Assembly (NCBI GenBank): GCA_037975125.1
Contig: CM075853.1
Coordinates: 88,300,859-88,364,858 of the forward strand
Direction of reading: 5' to 3'
DNA from: Latrodectus hesperus
Lineage: Eukaryota > Arthropoda > Arachnida > Araneae > Theridiidae
DNA length: 64,000 nucleotides
Shown: positions 36,553-47,105 of the stretch, one piece after another
Numbering within the stretch: the stretch's first letter is position 1
How the letters are laid out: each line of letters starts with the position of its first letter
The notes under the pieces: model-generated
Seen by the model: only the letters and a program-made list of their open reading frames with translations
Databases searched by the model: none
What the model was told of the DNA's origin: nothing
Program-made: the position numbers and the translations under genes

Positions 36553-37432
36553 CAAGAGGTGAAAACCCTTTCTGAGCATTTTCAGGATGCGATTAACTGA
36601 ATATTGTTTTTATACATAAGACATGCAAAAGTAGTTTTGAAGCAAATATTTGAGGCAACTGGAGCACAAAGGATTTTTCTCGATTCATCCAAGCATCTTC
36701 GTATTTAAGTTATTGAAATGGTCTCAGTACTTTCCAGCGAAGCAAACCTTTGCCCACACTGCATATGATTGTTAAATCCCGATATTGTATTTCTCGTCTT
36801 CAGTTTATCAGTTTTGGTAAGGATTCCGTCTTCCAGAGTGAATGTCTGTAGTGATCTGATTAAAGCTATCGGTCCCCATTCAATTGGTCTCAATTTGCAA
36901 AAAGTGACCATATAGTCATGAGGACCAACTTAATACATTAAAAAAAAACAATTTAGTGGTTAGTGAAATGTGGTTTCTTTTTTAAAATTCAAAAGTTGCC
37001 TCAAAATCCGTTAATGTAATACGAAACTGCTTCGTATTGTTTTACCAACAGTTGAAATATTTAAAAGACACTCGAAATTAATGCTTTTAAGTATGGTTAA
37101 GAAATTTGTGTGATATTTACTTGCAAAAACAACTTAAACAGTAGATATACTTAATTCACTGTCTTATTAACAAAAAGGTAATTTAAATAAATTACCCAAA
37201 ACGCTTTATTATTTGAGATGAACTCTTGTTTAAAGAAAAACAAATCGTTTATCAAATCAAAGACAATGTGTTCGGTATATAGTTCTCTATTGTTGGCAAA
37301 AAATTGTGTTTTTTTTTTTTCAGCCACTTTTTATATCGGTTGACGGAATTTTACTCATGCATCCTGAAATGAGACAAAAAAAATTACAAATCATTTAAAT
37401 ACTATATAAGTTTCAACTTTACAAGTCTGATT
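36553..37432. other. AT-rich non-coding stretch
   Basis: No recognised feature. Confidence 0.45.
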
Positions 37433-37590
37433 TGATTTGTCGTCCAGCGCTAATTTTTTGCATACGAAGTCTCTATTAAAATCAGGATGTATTTTAACTT
37501 AACAGCAACAGAAAATTTGTTAGAGAAAAGTTGGTCTTCCGTTTAATAGTTCCTGTGTTCGAATCCTGCTTTTGGCATGGATGTTTTGAA
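37433..37590. mobile_element. SINE fragments bordering the minisatellite
   Basis: 37433-37475 resembles the tail end of SINE A in minus orientation (TTTGTCGTCCAGCGCTAATT, then TTTTGCATACGAAG). 37527-37575 has a B box GTTCGAATCC and TTTGGCATGGATGTTTTG in plus orientation. Both are degenerate. Confidence 0.5.
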
Positions 37591-37823
37591 AAGGCTAAGA
37601 AGAAAACCCTAACTGCGGAGGGCTATTTTTCATTCACCGCGTACATTGCCTTTCGAAAGAATTTTTAATAGATAGTAGATCACTTGTCGAATGGGAGAAA
37701 AACGGGAATTTGATAGACGTGAATGCAGAAGCAAGAAGAGCCGCATTCCTCTCTCGTTGTTCAACAGTGACTGCGATCGAACCAGGGAAATTGTATTCCG
37801 AAGTGTGCATCCTACCAGGACAA

Positions 37824-38837
37824 GTACCGGCATGGATGCTTGCAGTGGCTCGGAATTCCTTTGAAGCTAATCGCGGCGAGTACCGGCATGGATGCTTACA
37901 GTGGCTCGGAATTCCTTTGAAGCTAATCGCAGTCGAGTACCGGCATGGATGCTTGCAGTGGCTCGGAATTCCTTTGAAGCTAATCGCGGCGAGTACCGGC
38001 ATGGATGCTTGCAGTGGCTCGGAATTCCTTTGAAGCTAATCGCGGCGAGTACCGGTATGGATGCTTGCAGTGGCTCGGAATTCCTTTGAAGCTAATCACG
38101 GCGAGTACCGGCATGGATGCTTGCAGTGGCTCGGAATTCCTCTGAAGCTAATCGCGGCGAGTACCGGCATGGATGCTTGCAGGGGCTCGGAATTCCTTTG
38201 AAGCTAATCGCGGCGAGTACCGACATGGATGCTTGCAGTGGCTCGGAATTCCTTTGAAGCTAATCGCGGCGAGTACCGGCATGGATGCTTGCAGTGGCTC
38301 GGAATTCCTTTGAAGCTAATCGCGGCGAGTACCGACATGGATGCTTGCAGTGGCTCGGAATTCCTTTGAAGCTAATCGCGGCGAGTACCGACATGGATGC
38401 TTGCAGTGGCTCGGAATTCCTTTGAAGCTAATCGCGGCGAGTACCGGCTTGGATGCTTGCAGTGGCTCGGAATTCCTTTGAAGCTAATCGCAGCGAGTAC
38501 CAACATGGATGCTTGCAGTGGCTCGGAATTCCTTTGAAGCTAATCTCGACGAGTACCAACATGGATGCTTGCAGTGACTCGGAATTCCTTTGAAGCTAAT
38601 CGCGGCGAGTACCGGCATGGATGCTTGCAGTGGCTCGGAATTCCTTTGAAGCTTATCGCGGCGAGTACCAACATGGATGCTTGCAGTGGCTCGGAATTCC
38701 TTTGAAGCTAATCGCGGCGAGTACCGACATGGATGCTTGCAGTGGCTCGGAATTCCTTTGAAGCTAATCGTGATGATTACCGGCATGGATGCTTGCAGTG
38801 GCTCGGAATTCTTTTGAATCTAATCGTGGCGAGTATC
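37824..38837 (+). repeat. Minisatellite, 56-bp unit, 18 copies
   Basis: The unit begins CATGGATGCTTGCAGTGGCT and contains the palindrome GGAATTCC, then AAGCTAATCGCGGCGAG and TACCGGC. Unit starts step by 56 bp from 37832 to 38785, with one 1-bp insertion near 37932. Copies differ at a few positions (CGGC/CGAC/CAAC before ATGG). Because 56 is not a multiple of three, the open frames here are not a repeat protein. The block is much GC-richer than its surroundings. Confidence 0.95.
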
Positions 38838-39480
38838 GGTTCGGAATCCGCTTTAAGGATTTTAACTTAATTAGATATCGGGAGCAGTTAAACAATAAAC
38901 AATCCAAGTCAACTGACAGTAATTTCATATAGAAAACTTCAGAACCATCGCTAAATATTACTAGACAAAGGAGAAACCATCTTCTTTCGGCGAAGAAAAT
39001 AACGACGATCGCGAAAATGAAGCTCTTCTGATCGCATTACATGCTCGACAGCAACTCTCCTAATTAAAGCGCTCAGGAAATTTAATAGTTTTCAGCTCTC
39101 AAAATGCTTCTCGCACCCTCTTGAATAAATATGAGAGAATGAATACTTCACGCAACCTAAGAAGCACGCAAAAACTGTGCTTTACGACAAGGAGGTGAGG
39201 CGCACGCAAAACTTCTGATACATCGGTCCAAAGGCTCAGCTTCTTGAATGAACACGCACATGTATTCCGGCACCACGTGGAGGGCATTGCTGAGTGACCC
39301 CTCAAGATTTCTCGCCAATATAAAGACGAGTGAAAAGAAAACGAAAATTATTTTTGGAAACCACTATTTTAATTAAAGTTTAAAATAAAAATAACTGCAT
39401 GAAACACTTTAATTATTTTCATGGAAACACTCCTTTGTTTCTTAGAAAGCCTTAACAGTTCTTTTTAATAATCCACAGAA
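38838..39480. other. Non-coding, moderately GC-rich flank of the minisatellite
   Basis: GGTTCGGAATCCGCTTTAAG at 38838 resembles the body of SINE A. The rest, including a minus-strand open frame at 39099-39305, is unrecognised. Confidence 0.35.
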
Positions 39481-40232
39481 TTCACTATGTTTTACGATTC
39501 TAATTTTTATATTAGTGACGTTTTTAGATATAAAATCAATGACAATACTTTTGTGGCACCAAAAGTTACCAATCTTATTTCAGTACAAATTATTGGTGCT
39601 TTAAGAAGAGCAACCTTTCCCGTGAAAAAATATGCCATCAAAGGTTGCATTTTAATGATAGATCACGTCTTAAGCTAGTTATTTTTAGCTGATGCAGATT
39701 TGAAATTTACTGTTACGTTTTCACTGACAATGACGATATTCAATATTGCACATCAGTTAGAAGTATTTGCATCAATTTCTTTCAATGAAGATTTAAGTTA
39801 TTTTGAACTGTTTTTTCCCAGATTTTGTATATAGTTTTGGAATATGAATTCGAAATAATTTTTCTGTCCTTAAATAAAGCTATTTTTTTCCTGAGAGTTT
39901 GAAACAAATTGACATATTTTTTTCGAAAATGTGTATAGTATGATGATAGCAAATAACTTTTTAACTATCTGTCACGTTTTTATAAAATTAACCTTCAAAG
40001 AGCTTATTTAAATAGCAAATTAATTTATAATTTTTTATTGGGCATTATTCACCCTAAAATAATTTAACTCTATTATTTACAATTCAGATGTTCATGTGAA
40101 GGTAACCTTGTGGAAAAATATTTTCCTCCTTTAAAATCTAAGAGTAAATGTATGTGTGTGAATATCCTAACCTTTAAAATTCTATTTTCACTATCATAAA
40201 TGCAAAATATTTTAAGGAATTCTTTATCTAAT
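39481..40232. other. AT-rich non-coding stretch
   Basis: No recognised feature. Confidence 0.45.
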
Positions 40233-40490
40233 AGCTGCGGTAACATGACTGGTTAGAGTGTTCATTCCTGTCATCGAAAGATAGTGGGTTCGAATCTGTA
40301 CCCAATTGAAGACCCATCTTGTCGCTTATGGTATGGCTGGAGAATGTTATAATTATGTCGCCCCATGTGAAATGATGTTTCTGGAGAAACAGGCCAAGTC
40401 CGGGGTCTTATGGGGGGGCGTGAACACCGTAGGATTCACAAATGAGTTCAACTCAATACAGGATTGAATTTATTTCTTATATGTTCATTG
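40233..40490 (+). mobile_element. tRNA-derived SINE (family E), copy
   Basis: The A-box-like GACTGGTTAGAGTG, a GTCATCGAAAGATAGTGGG stretch and B box GGTTCGAATCT are followed by a body with CATGTGAAATGATG. Relatives with the same layout occur near 42112, 60185 and 63587. The ends are approximate. Confidence 0.7.
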
Positions 40491-40639
40491 AAAACATTCA
40501 CCTAAAGTTACATAATTGGGTATAAGATTCCGAATGTATTTAATGATGTAATAATTTTTTCAAAAATATATTAATTTTTGTGTAATTCAATGAGAAAATT
40601 TCCAATTTATAATTAACTCAGGTTAATTAAATATAATTA

Positions 40640-40990
40640 ATATTTAATTATATACTAATTCGATACATATTTTCGGAAAACAAAAGAAAACATTGACCCA
40701 TAGGTTTGGAACCAGGACATGCGCAGCAACTGATATAAACCGCGAGAATGTACATAAATTCGAGTATAGAAAGGAGTTAAAGGGATAAGTGGACATTGAT
40801 TCTCCCAAGAATGCTCGCTGAGACAAACATTCCCGTGATTCAAAGCCGCCCGCGATTTCCCAGCATAACTGCCAACCGACAGCGAAATTGCATTTTTCGC
40901 TGCTTCTTTTCTGGTAGCTGAGCGTCGTTTCTTTGTCGGTGGCGATGATTTCTGTCGCTCGCATTTCTCTCTCGCTCGAGCCCATTCCTA
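40640..40990 (-). other. GC-richer block with open frame, identity unknown
   Basis: A 113-residue minus-strand frame starts MGSSEREMRATEIIATDKET. The first 200 bp (plus 40790-40990) are GC- and GAGA-rich, unlike the surroundings. The block might be a promoter with a first exon. No domain is recognised. Confidence 0.25.
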
Positions 40991-42111
40991 TCTCAGAGGA
41001 TTTTTTTACGATTACAATCGACGTTCAAGTTTTTTTACCCTGCCTTTTCTTCCGTTTAATATATTAACAAAAGCATTTGTTTGAAATTGAGAAATAACTT
41101 TTTCATATTTATTGACGTTCACGCGATTAGAATCGATTTTTTTAACTTTGAATGACTAACATTGTTTACAGCTTATAAAATGAAACATTTTTCGTGCAAA
41201 GAACTGATTTCCTGTCTAATCAATTTATGAATACAAAGAAAGACAGAAATTTCAAAAGATAAAATTCATCATTAAAATAGCAAGCACATTTTTTAAAATA
41301 AAATGAAATAATAGATTAGATTAATATAAATGAAGTAATTTTTTTTTGGTTTCAATTCAAATTGTGATTATTCAAAAGATAATAAGTGTTTGATCATTCA
41401 TCTCGTACAAAGAAATATCTCTCATTTTATATCGTGAAATAAATTTTCAATATTTAATAAAATAAAGTTGCATCAGCGAATATTACAGCGAATATATAAA
41501 TATAAAATAAATATACAGGATATTGTGAGAACTGATTAAGGAAAAAGGTTAGAAGTAAGAAGGAAATATATTCGTAAAATGCGCTTAAGCAACAGAACTA
41601 CCAAGTTATATACACAAAGAATGATTCCAATCATATCCTTGTAGTCATCATTCGATGGAATCAATAGTCTCTTTCTTTATTAAGATCTAAAGAACAGAAG
41701 TAATATTTTTACCAGCGAAATTGATTGCAAATAATTGCAGCGAGTTATTCTTTTATGGTTCAAAACATATAGATGATATTGCTTCATTGAAATTAATAAA
41801 AGTTTCATTTCCGTGTACGACAGTGTGTGCTTTTATAATTTTATAATCTTATACATGTACTGCAACACAAATAACGAATAGAGCTGACTTTAATCAAATG
41901 ATTTCAAATTTTGCGGAAAGCAAAAACATTGGAATGACCGCCATCCGAACAGCACAACAATTTTAAGGTACCTCAGTGCTTCAAGCGCAGTTTTTCAAAA
42001 TTTTCTGATTATCATCCATCTGGTTTTGCTGATTAAACGGAGTTCATTACTCTGACAATTTTACACACACACACATATATATATATATCCAAGAGCTATA
42101 ATAATGTTCAA
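40991..42111. other. AT-rich non-coding stretch
   Basis: No gene is seen. A short (AC)n(AT)n tract lies at about 42063-42089. Confidence 0.5.
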
Positions 42112-42440
42112 GAATGAGCGCGGTAGTTTGGTTGGTTAGGAGATCGTTCTAGTTATCGTTAGAAGGTAGTAAGTTCGAAACCCAACCCAACCGAAGATGC
42201 ATCCTGTTCTCTAACGGCGACTGCGGCACGTTAAGCAGATCTTGGTCGAACTATCCTTCATGTGAAATGATAGCTCTTGGGATAACAAGCCAAGATCTTC
42301 TTCTTGGCCTGTGCTCCAAACCACGAAGACCCATCCTTTTTTGTGGGTTCTGATAGCAGGCACACTCGTTGCCCCATTGCATAAAGGTGCCACACTTTGT
42401 GCCAAAATGCCGGGACATTATGAAGTATACCCAATTATTT
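42112..42440 (+). mobile_element. tRNA-derived SINE (family E), copy
   Basis: GGTTGGTTAGGAGATCG, GTTATCGTTAGAAGG and a B-box-like AAGTTCGAAACCC, then a body with CATGTGAAATGATAGCTC. This is the same architecture as the copy at 40233. The minus-strand open frames here are not genes. Confidence 0.7.
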
Positions 42441-42796
42441 AAGTAGTTGAAATAAATAAATCCTAGAATATGAACCGCATTTTTCAATATATATCAATCA
42501 AATAAAATATAATTAAATACAATAAAAATATAACCAGAATTTTTCCTAGTTACATATATAATAATCGCAAATGAATTTAAATTCATAGGTAAATGTCTTT
42601 CTTTTTCTAAAATATTATTATTAAATTATTTTTTAAACGTTTTTGCTCTGTTTAATAATGTAAAGAAACAGTTTTGTTTAATTCTTTGCATTAATAATAC
42701 TTCAGTTATGAACAATAACTATTTTTTATTCAAGAATAATTTTAGAAAATTAATTATTTTTATAAAGTATAGTAACTGTTGTTGAATAAAACATAC

Positions 42797-44290
42797 TGAG
42801 TGAAAAAAGTAGGACACTCATATGTTATGAATGGTGCTCTTTATATTTTAGCACAATTATAATGCAATTTGCTTTTTTATTCTATTAAACTATTTTTTCT
42901 TTTATTTTCAATGAATGAGTTTTATTTACCGCTAAAGAAATATGAAGTAGTGTTTAAATATTTTTGGACTGTGGAAAAAGTAGAAGGGCACTTGCGCAAA
43001 CATTCTCATTTTGGAATCTGTAGCAGTTTAATTTGTTGAAAAATTGTTTTTTTTTTAATTGCTTTTCTTTCAAAAGATATATTTTGTGGAAAAAAATCTA
43101 CAATTTTCGTACAATGAACCTTTATGTGAACTTATAAAAGGCCAAATTGTGGCATATAATGATGATGGTAAAGGTTTAAGATAATCTGCAAGATACCTAC
43201 ACATCAATCCAAACTCTGCTTCTAACTTCTTGAAAAATCCAAAGAGTCAGAAGAAAGCAAATTCGGCAGACCCAAAAAATTGGCACCACGTGATCAAAGG
43301 GAAATCCTTAAAGACCTTAAAAAAGCACATGGAAGTATTGAAAAAGCAGGAAAACAAGCTTAAATCACACATGTAACCAGAAGAGCATTTTACAACTACC
43401 AAAAAACACCGGAAACGTTCATATTTAAGAAAAGAAATCACCATCCTAAATGGAAAGAAGGGCACATAGAGTAACGGTTACAGCAGGCCAAAGGACATAT
43501 GTCTAGAAGCTTCAAATGGACTACAGTTATATTTTCTGCTGAAAAAATTCAATTTAGATGGCTCAGACGGTTGTCAAAATTATAGGCATTGTCTGGGTGC
43601 ACAAGCAGAAACGTATTCTACCAGACAGATGAAAGGAGGCAGTTTAATGGTTTGGATAGCGGTTGGGTTTAGTGGGAAGACCAACCTATTGTTTCTAGAT
43701 AGAAGACAGAAACATACAGATTACATCCAAATTTTCAATTCAGAGCTTCTTCCCTATGGCGCTGAGCTAAGGATTCAAAGATTAAGCTTCAGCAAGATGG
43801 AGCATCAATTCTCGCAGCCAATGGTCTTAAAACTGGTTTGAAACAAATAATGTTCGGGTATTGTCGTAGACTACTAAAAATCCAGGCCTCAATTTTACTG
43901 AAAATATATAGTCAGTAATTGTTGTTGGGACTAATAATTGTCGGTAATTGTTTACGCTATGGACAAGCAACATGAACCTTCGATCGAACTTCGAGAAGAT
44001 TTGAATTATGTTTGGAACAATTTTGATCAAACCGAAAATTTCAAGATTTATATGATTTAATAACAAATAGAACCTTTGAAGATATTAAAGAAAACGGCAG
44101 TAGAAATTTTTTATTAACAAGACTTTTGTTTTCATTATTTAGAACTGACCTTTTACTTCTTTTGCAGTCACTATGATGCGTTAAAACAAATTTTTAACTG
44201 TAACAAACAAGAAGTTTCTTATTTCATGTTATACATACAATTATCTGACTGTAAATAAGTTTTTAAAAGTGCTGTAATAAAATTATTTTG
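42797..44290 (+). mobile_element. Tc3-like DNA transposon, degenerate
   Basis: The left end has GTGAAAAAAGTAGGACAC near 42801 and a second related site GTGGAAAAAGTAGAAGGGCA near 42973. The right part shares a 200-bp 3' region with the fragment at 33736-34083, whose copies read GTCCTTCTACTTTTTT. Paired sites at each end resemble Tc3-type long inverted repeats. Exact ends are uncertain. Confidence 0.65.
43110..44065 (+). pseudogene. Tc3-like transposase, degenerate
   Basis: Recognisable pieces in shifting frames include KGGSLMVWIAVGFSGKTNLL and FLDRRQKHTDYIQIFNSELL (43629-43800), then LQQDGASILAANGLKT, which holds the second catalytic Asp of the Tc1/Tc3 family. NWFETNNVRVL, then a PGLNFTENI stretch replacing the usual S-P-D-L-N-P-I-E-N, follows. 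Many stops and frameshifts break the frame. Confidence 0.75.
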
Positions 44291-45342
44291 TAATAATTCA
44301 AAGTTTCTTTCATTTTAGAATATTAATTACTTTAAAATATTGATTTTTTATACAGTTTAGTAATTATTATTTGTGTGAAGCATTACCATTGAAATAGTTT
44401 TAAGAGTTTTTATTCACCTTAAGAACTAATTAAGAAAAGTAGTTTATTTTAATCTTTGTAAAACTTTTTAACTATATTAGAGTGTGTTAAGAATTTCTTA
44501 CATGCTTGAAAAACATATTTTCTGAGTATAAATGTATTTTGTCACGAAAAGATTAAAAGAACAGCTGTAAATCATATTTAACTTAGGCATAATACTATTT
44601 ATTTCACTCGTATTATTTAAATGCTGATCAAAGTTGCTGAAATTGCAATAAATTTATACTTTTAGGTGAATTCAAATTTTTAAATAAAATTACTTTGCCG
44701 AAAAGACATTATTTTCTTTTCTTGGTATCTTCGACACTCTATTTAAAAATTATAAATAAAACGTTTTAAAAGGCAACGTTTACTTCATGCTTCTACCGTG
44801 AATATCTTCAAGATAAACTTCGTTAAAGTTCTGCTCAAAGTTACATTAGTGAAAAAACTCTCTTCATAAAAATACTTTTAGTTTCATCATTTCAGAGCTT
44901 GGAAATAATTTTGCATTCATTTCAATGATTGTTTCCTCTGATTAACTAGTTGTAAAATTAAAGGCGTTATGTATGAAGAAGTTTTTATCAGCGAATTACT
45001 TATTAGCCAAAATCCATTGTAAGGCACTTTTATTAAATAAACTTGGAGCTCATAGAATCAGCCCTGGACTAATACTGAATGAATTCGTATCAGTTGGGGA
45101 TTGTCTTCATTCCGCGGGAAATCAATACGTAACAATTTTTCGTTTATCATCATTAATACTAATTTCCATAACTGATTTAACAAACAATCAGCATTGCACT
45201 TTAAGATCTTTGCATAATAACTCATTTTTCTGCAAAATATATTGCTGCGAAATGAATTTAATATAAAGTGTAAAATGAAAACTTTCATACAACTGACGTA
45301 TAATCAATCTCTTTGACGAATTTTTGTAACTTTTTTGGAACA
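44291..45342. other. AT-rich non-coding stretch
   Basis: No recognised gene. Open frames on both strands at 44973-45288 carry no known domain. Confidence 0.45.
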
Positions 45343-45520
45343 AGTTTGGTTTGTTTGTCGCTCAACGGTCTTTTTTTGCACACGAGGGCTAATTAGACCG
45401 GCACATACGGTTTAAAGTGGATTCCGTACCTCTACAAACATTTATGCTCAAGGTGGGATTCGAGCCCACGAATTGTTGAACCGAAGGCAAGAGCGCTAAC
45501 CATTCAGCTGCCAGATCGGC
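45343..45520 (-). mobile_element. tRNA-derived SINE (family A), copy
   Basis: Minus strand: GCCGATCTGGCAGCTGAATG, TGGTTAGCGCTC, a mutated B box GGCTCGAATCC, and a tail of CAAA repeats. It is closely similar to 3219-3400. No clear target duplication is visible. Confidence 0.88.
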
Positions 45521-45547
45521 TTTGTGGGACATAGAAATGTTGTCAAG

Positions 45548-45657
<110 letters not shown>

Positions 45658-45780
45658 AACGTGAATATATATAATTAACAAATGCAATAAGGTAATAAAT
45701 ACAAATAAGAATAATATTAAGAAAATTAGTCACAAAATGTGAAGAATATACTGAAAACACTCCCTCAAATTATCTTCTCC

Positions 45781-45826
45781 ATGACACAAATATAAATACT
45801 AGGGTTACCAAAATATAACATACTAC
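45781..45826 (+). repeat. Dispersed repeat Y, second copy, first piece
   Basis: AAATACTAGGGTTACCAAAA matches 9690-9990. Its last part is also the left copy of the RTE target duplication. The repeat resumes at 47082-47105 and at 49638. Confidence 0.65.
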
Positions 45827-47081
45827 ACTTCCAATATTATTGGAAATTACCAGTGCGGATTTCAGTGGGGAAGAACAACGACCGACCAACTACACACAAT
45901 AAGGCAGATCCTGGAAAAACCCAGGGAATATAATATTGATACGTACCATCTTTTTATTGATTTTAAAGCTGTCAATGATAGTGTTTTTCGTGACAAATTA
46001 TTAGAAGCAATGCTAGAATTTGACATCCCAATGAAGCTGGTTAGCCTTACCAGGATGACTCTAAAAGAGTCTCCTGTAGAGTAAAAATCTTGTCAAGTCT
46101 CTCGGAGCCTTTCATTACTGAAAAGGCCTTAGACAGGGAGATTCCCTGTCTTGTCTATTGTTTAACATTGCTTTGGAGAAGGCTATCAGAGATTCTGGTA
46201 TAAAGACTAGTGGTACTATCCTACATAGAACAATTCAACTTCTTGCCTTTGCCGATGACAATGATATCATAAGAAGATCATAGAGATCTATCATTGAGGC
46301 TTTTGTAGCGCTTGAGAATGCGGCAAAAGAAATGGGACTAATGCACACAAAACAAAATTTCTGATTGCAACAAATAAAACTTTTGACCCAACATCTTTGA
46401 GGATAGGTAATTATACTTTTGATTCAGTAAAACAGTTTAGTTACTTAGGAACTTTGATCTCATGTAACAATGATTTAAAAATCGAAATTAATAATAGAAT
46501 CTTTCTTGCTAATAGATGCTTTTATGGCCTCAGAAGCCAATTCAAATCTGGGTTAATTTCTATAAATACAAAATTGAACCTATATAAAACCCTAATCAGG
46601 TCAATTGTTCTGTATGGTAGTGAATGCTGGACCCTCATTAAGACAGAGGAGGAAAAGCTATTGATCTTTGAAAGAAATATTTTGAGGAAGATTTTTGGAC
46701 CCATCCAAGTGAATAATGAGTGGAGGATTTTATTCAATCATGAAATCAATAGAAAATATAGCAAATACGGTGGGACCGATATTGTAAGAACTATAAAGGC
46801 ATCACGAATAAGGTGGTTGGGCCACCTGTACAGATGCACCGATGCTTTTCCCACCAAAAAAGTGACATTCTCAAAAATCGAAGGGATTCGTCGTAGAGGA
46901 CATCCACCACATTTTTCAACATCGTCCAGCACGCGGTGGCTGGAGGATGTTGAAAAAGACCTCAAAATTATGGGAGTCAACCGATGGAGGGCTGTTGCGG
47001 CTAATAGAATCAGCTGGAAGAAGATCAGCGAGTCAGCCTTGGCCTGCAATAGGCTGTTGAGCTTGTGAAAAAGAAGAAGAA
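45827..47081 (+). mobile_element. RTE-like LINE, 5'-truncated
   Basis: The insertion is bounded by a near-perfect duplication of about 20 bp (TTACCAAAATATAA...TACTAC at 45805-45826 and 47082-47101). It starts inside the reverse transcriptase and ends with GTGAAAAAGAAGAAGAA. There is no RNase H, which fits the RTE clade. Confidence 0.85.
45848..47068 (+). pseudogene. RTE reverse transcriptase and C-terminal domain
   Basis: Pieces in order are YQCGFQWGRTTTDQLHTIRQ, HLFIDFKAVNDSV (first catalytic block), GLRQGDSLSCLLFNIALEKA and LLAFADDNDIIRRS, which keeps the FADD catalytic pair. Then comes the long open frame at 46397-47068: FSYLGTLISCNNDLKIEINN, LYKTLIRSIVLYGSECWTL, ILRKIFGPI, and IRWLGHLYR with RRGHPP. 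These are the standard RTE/endonuclease-RT C-terminal motifs. Frameshifts and stops occur before 46397. Confidence 0.9.
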
Positions 47082-47105
47082 TTACCAAAATATAATACTA
47101 CAGAA

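Noticed and set aside
37634..38089. Repeat-protein open frames across the minisatellite
   Set aside because: The 56-bp period shifts frame every unit and the frames stop when that shift is followed.
37824..38837. CRISPR-like array
   Set aside because: Units are directly tandem with no unique spacers, and the DNA is eukaryotic.
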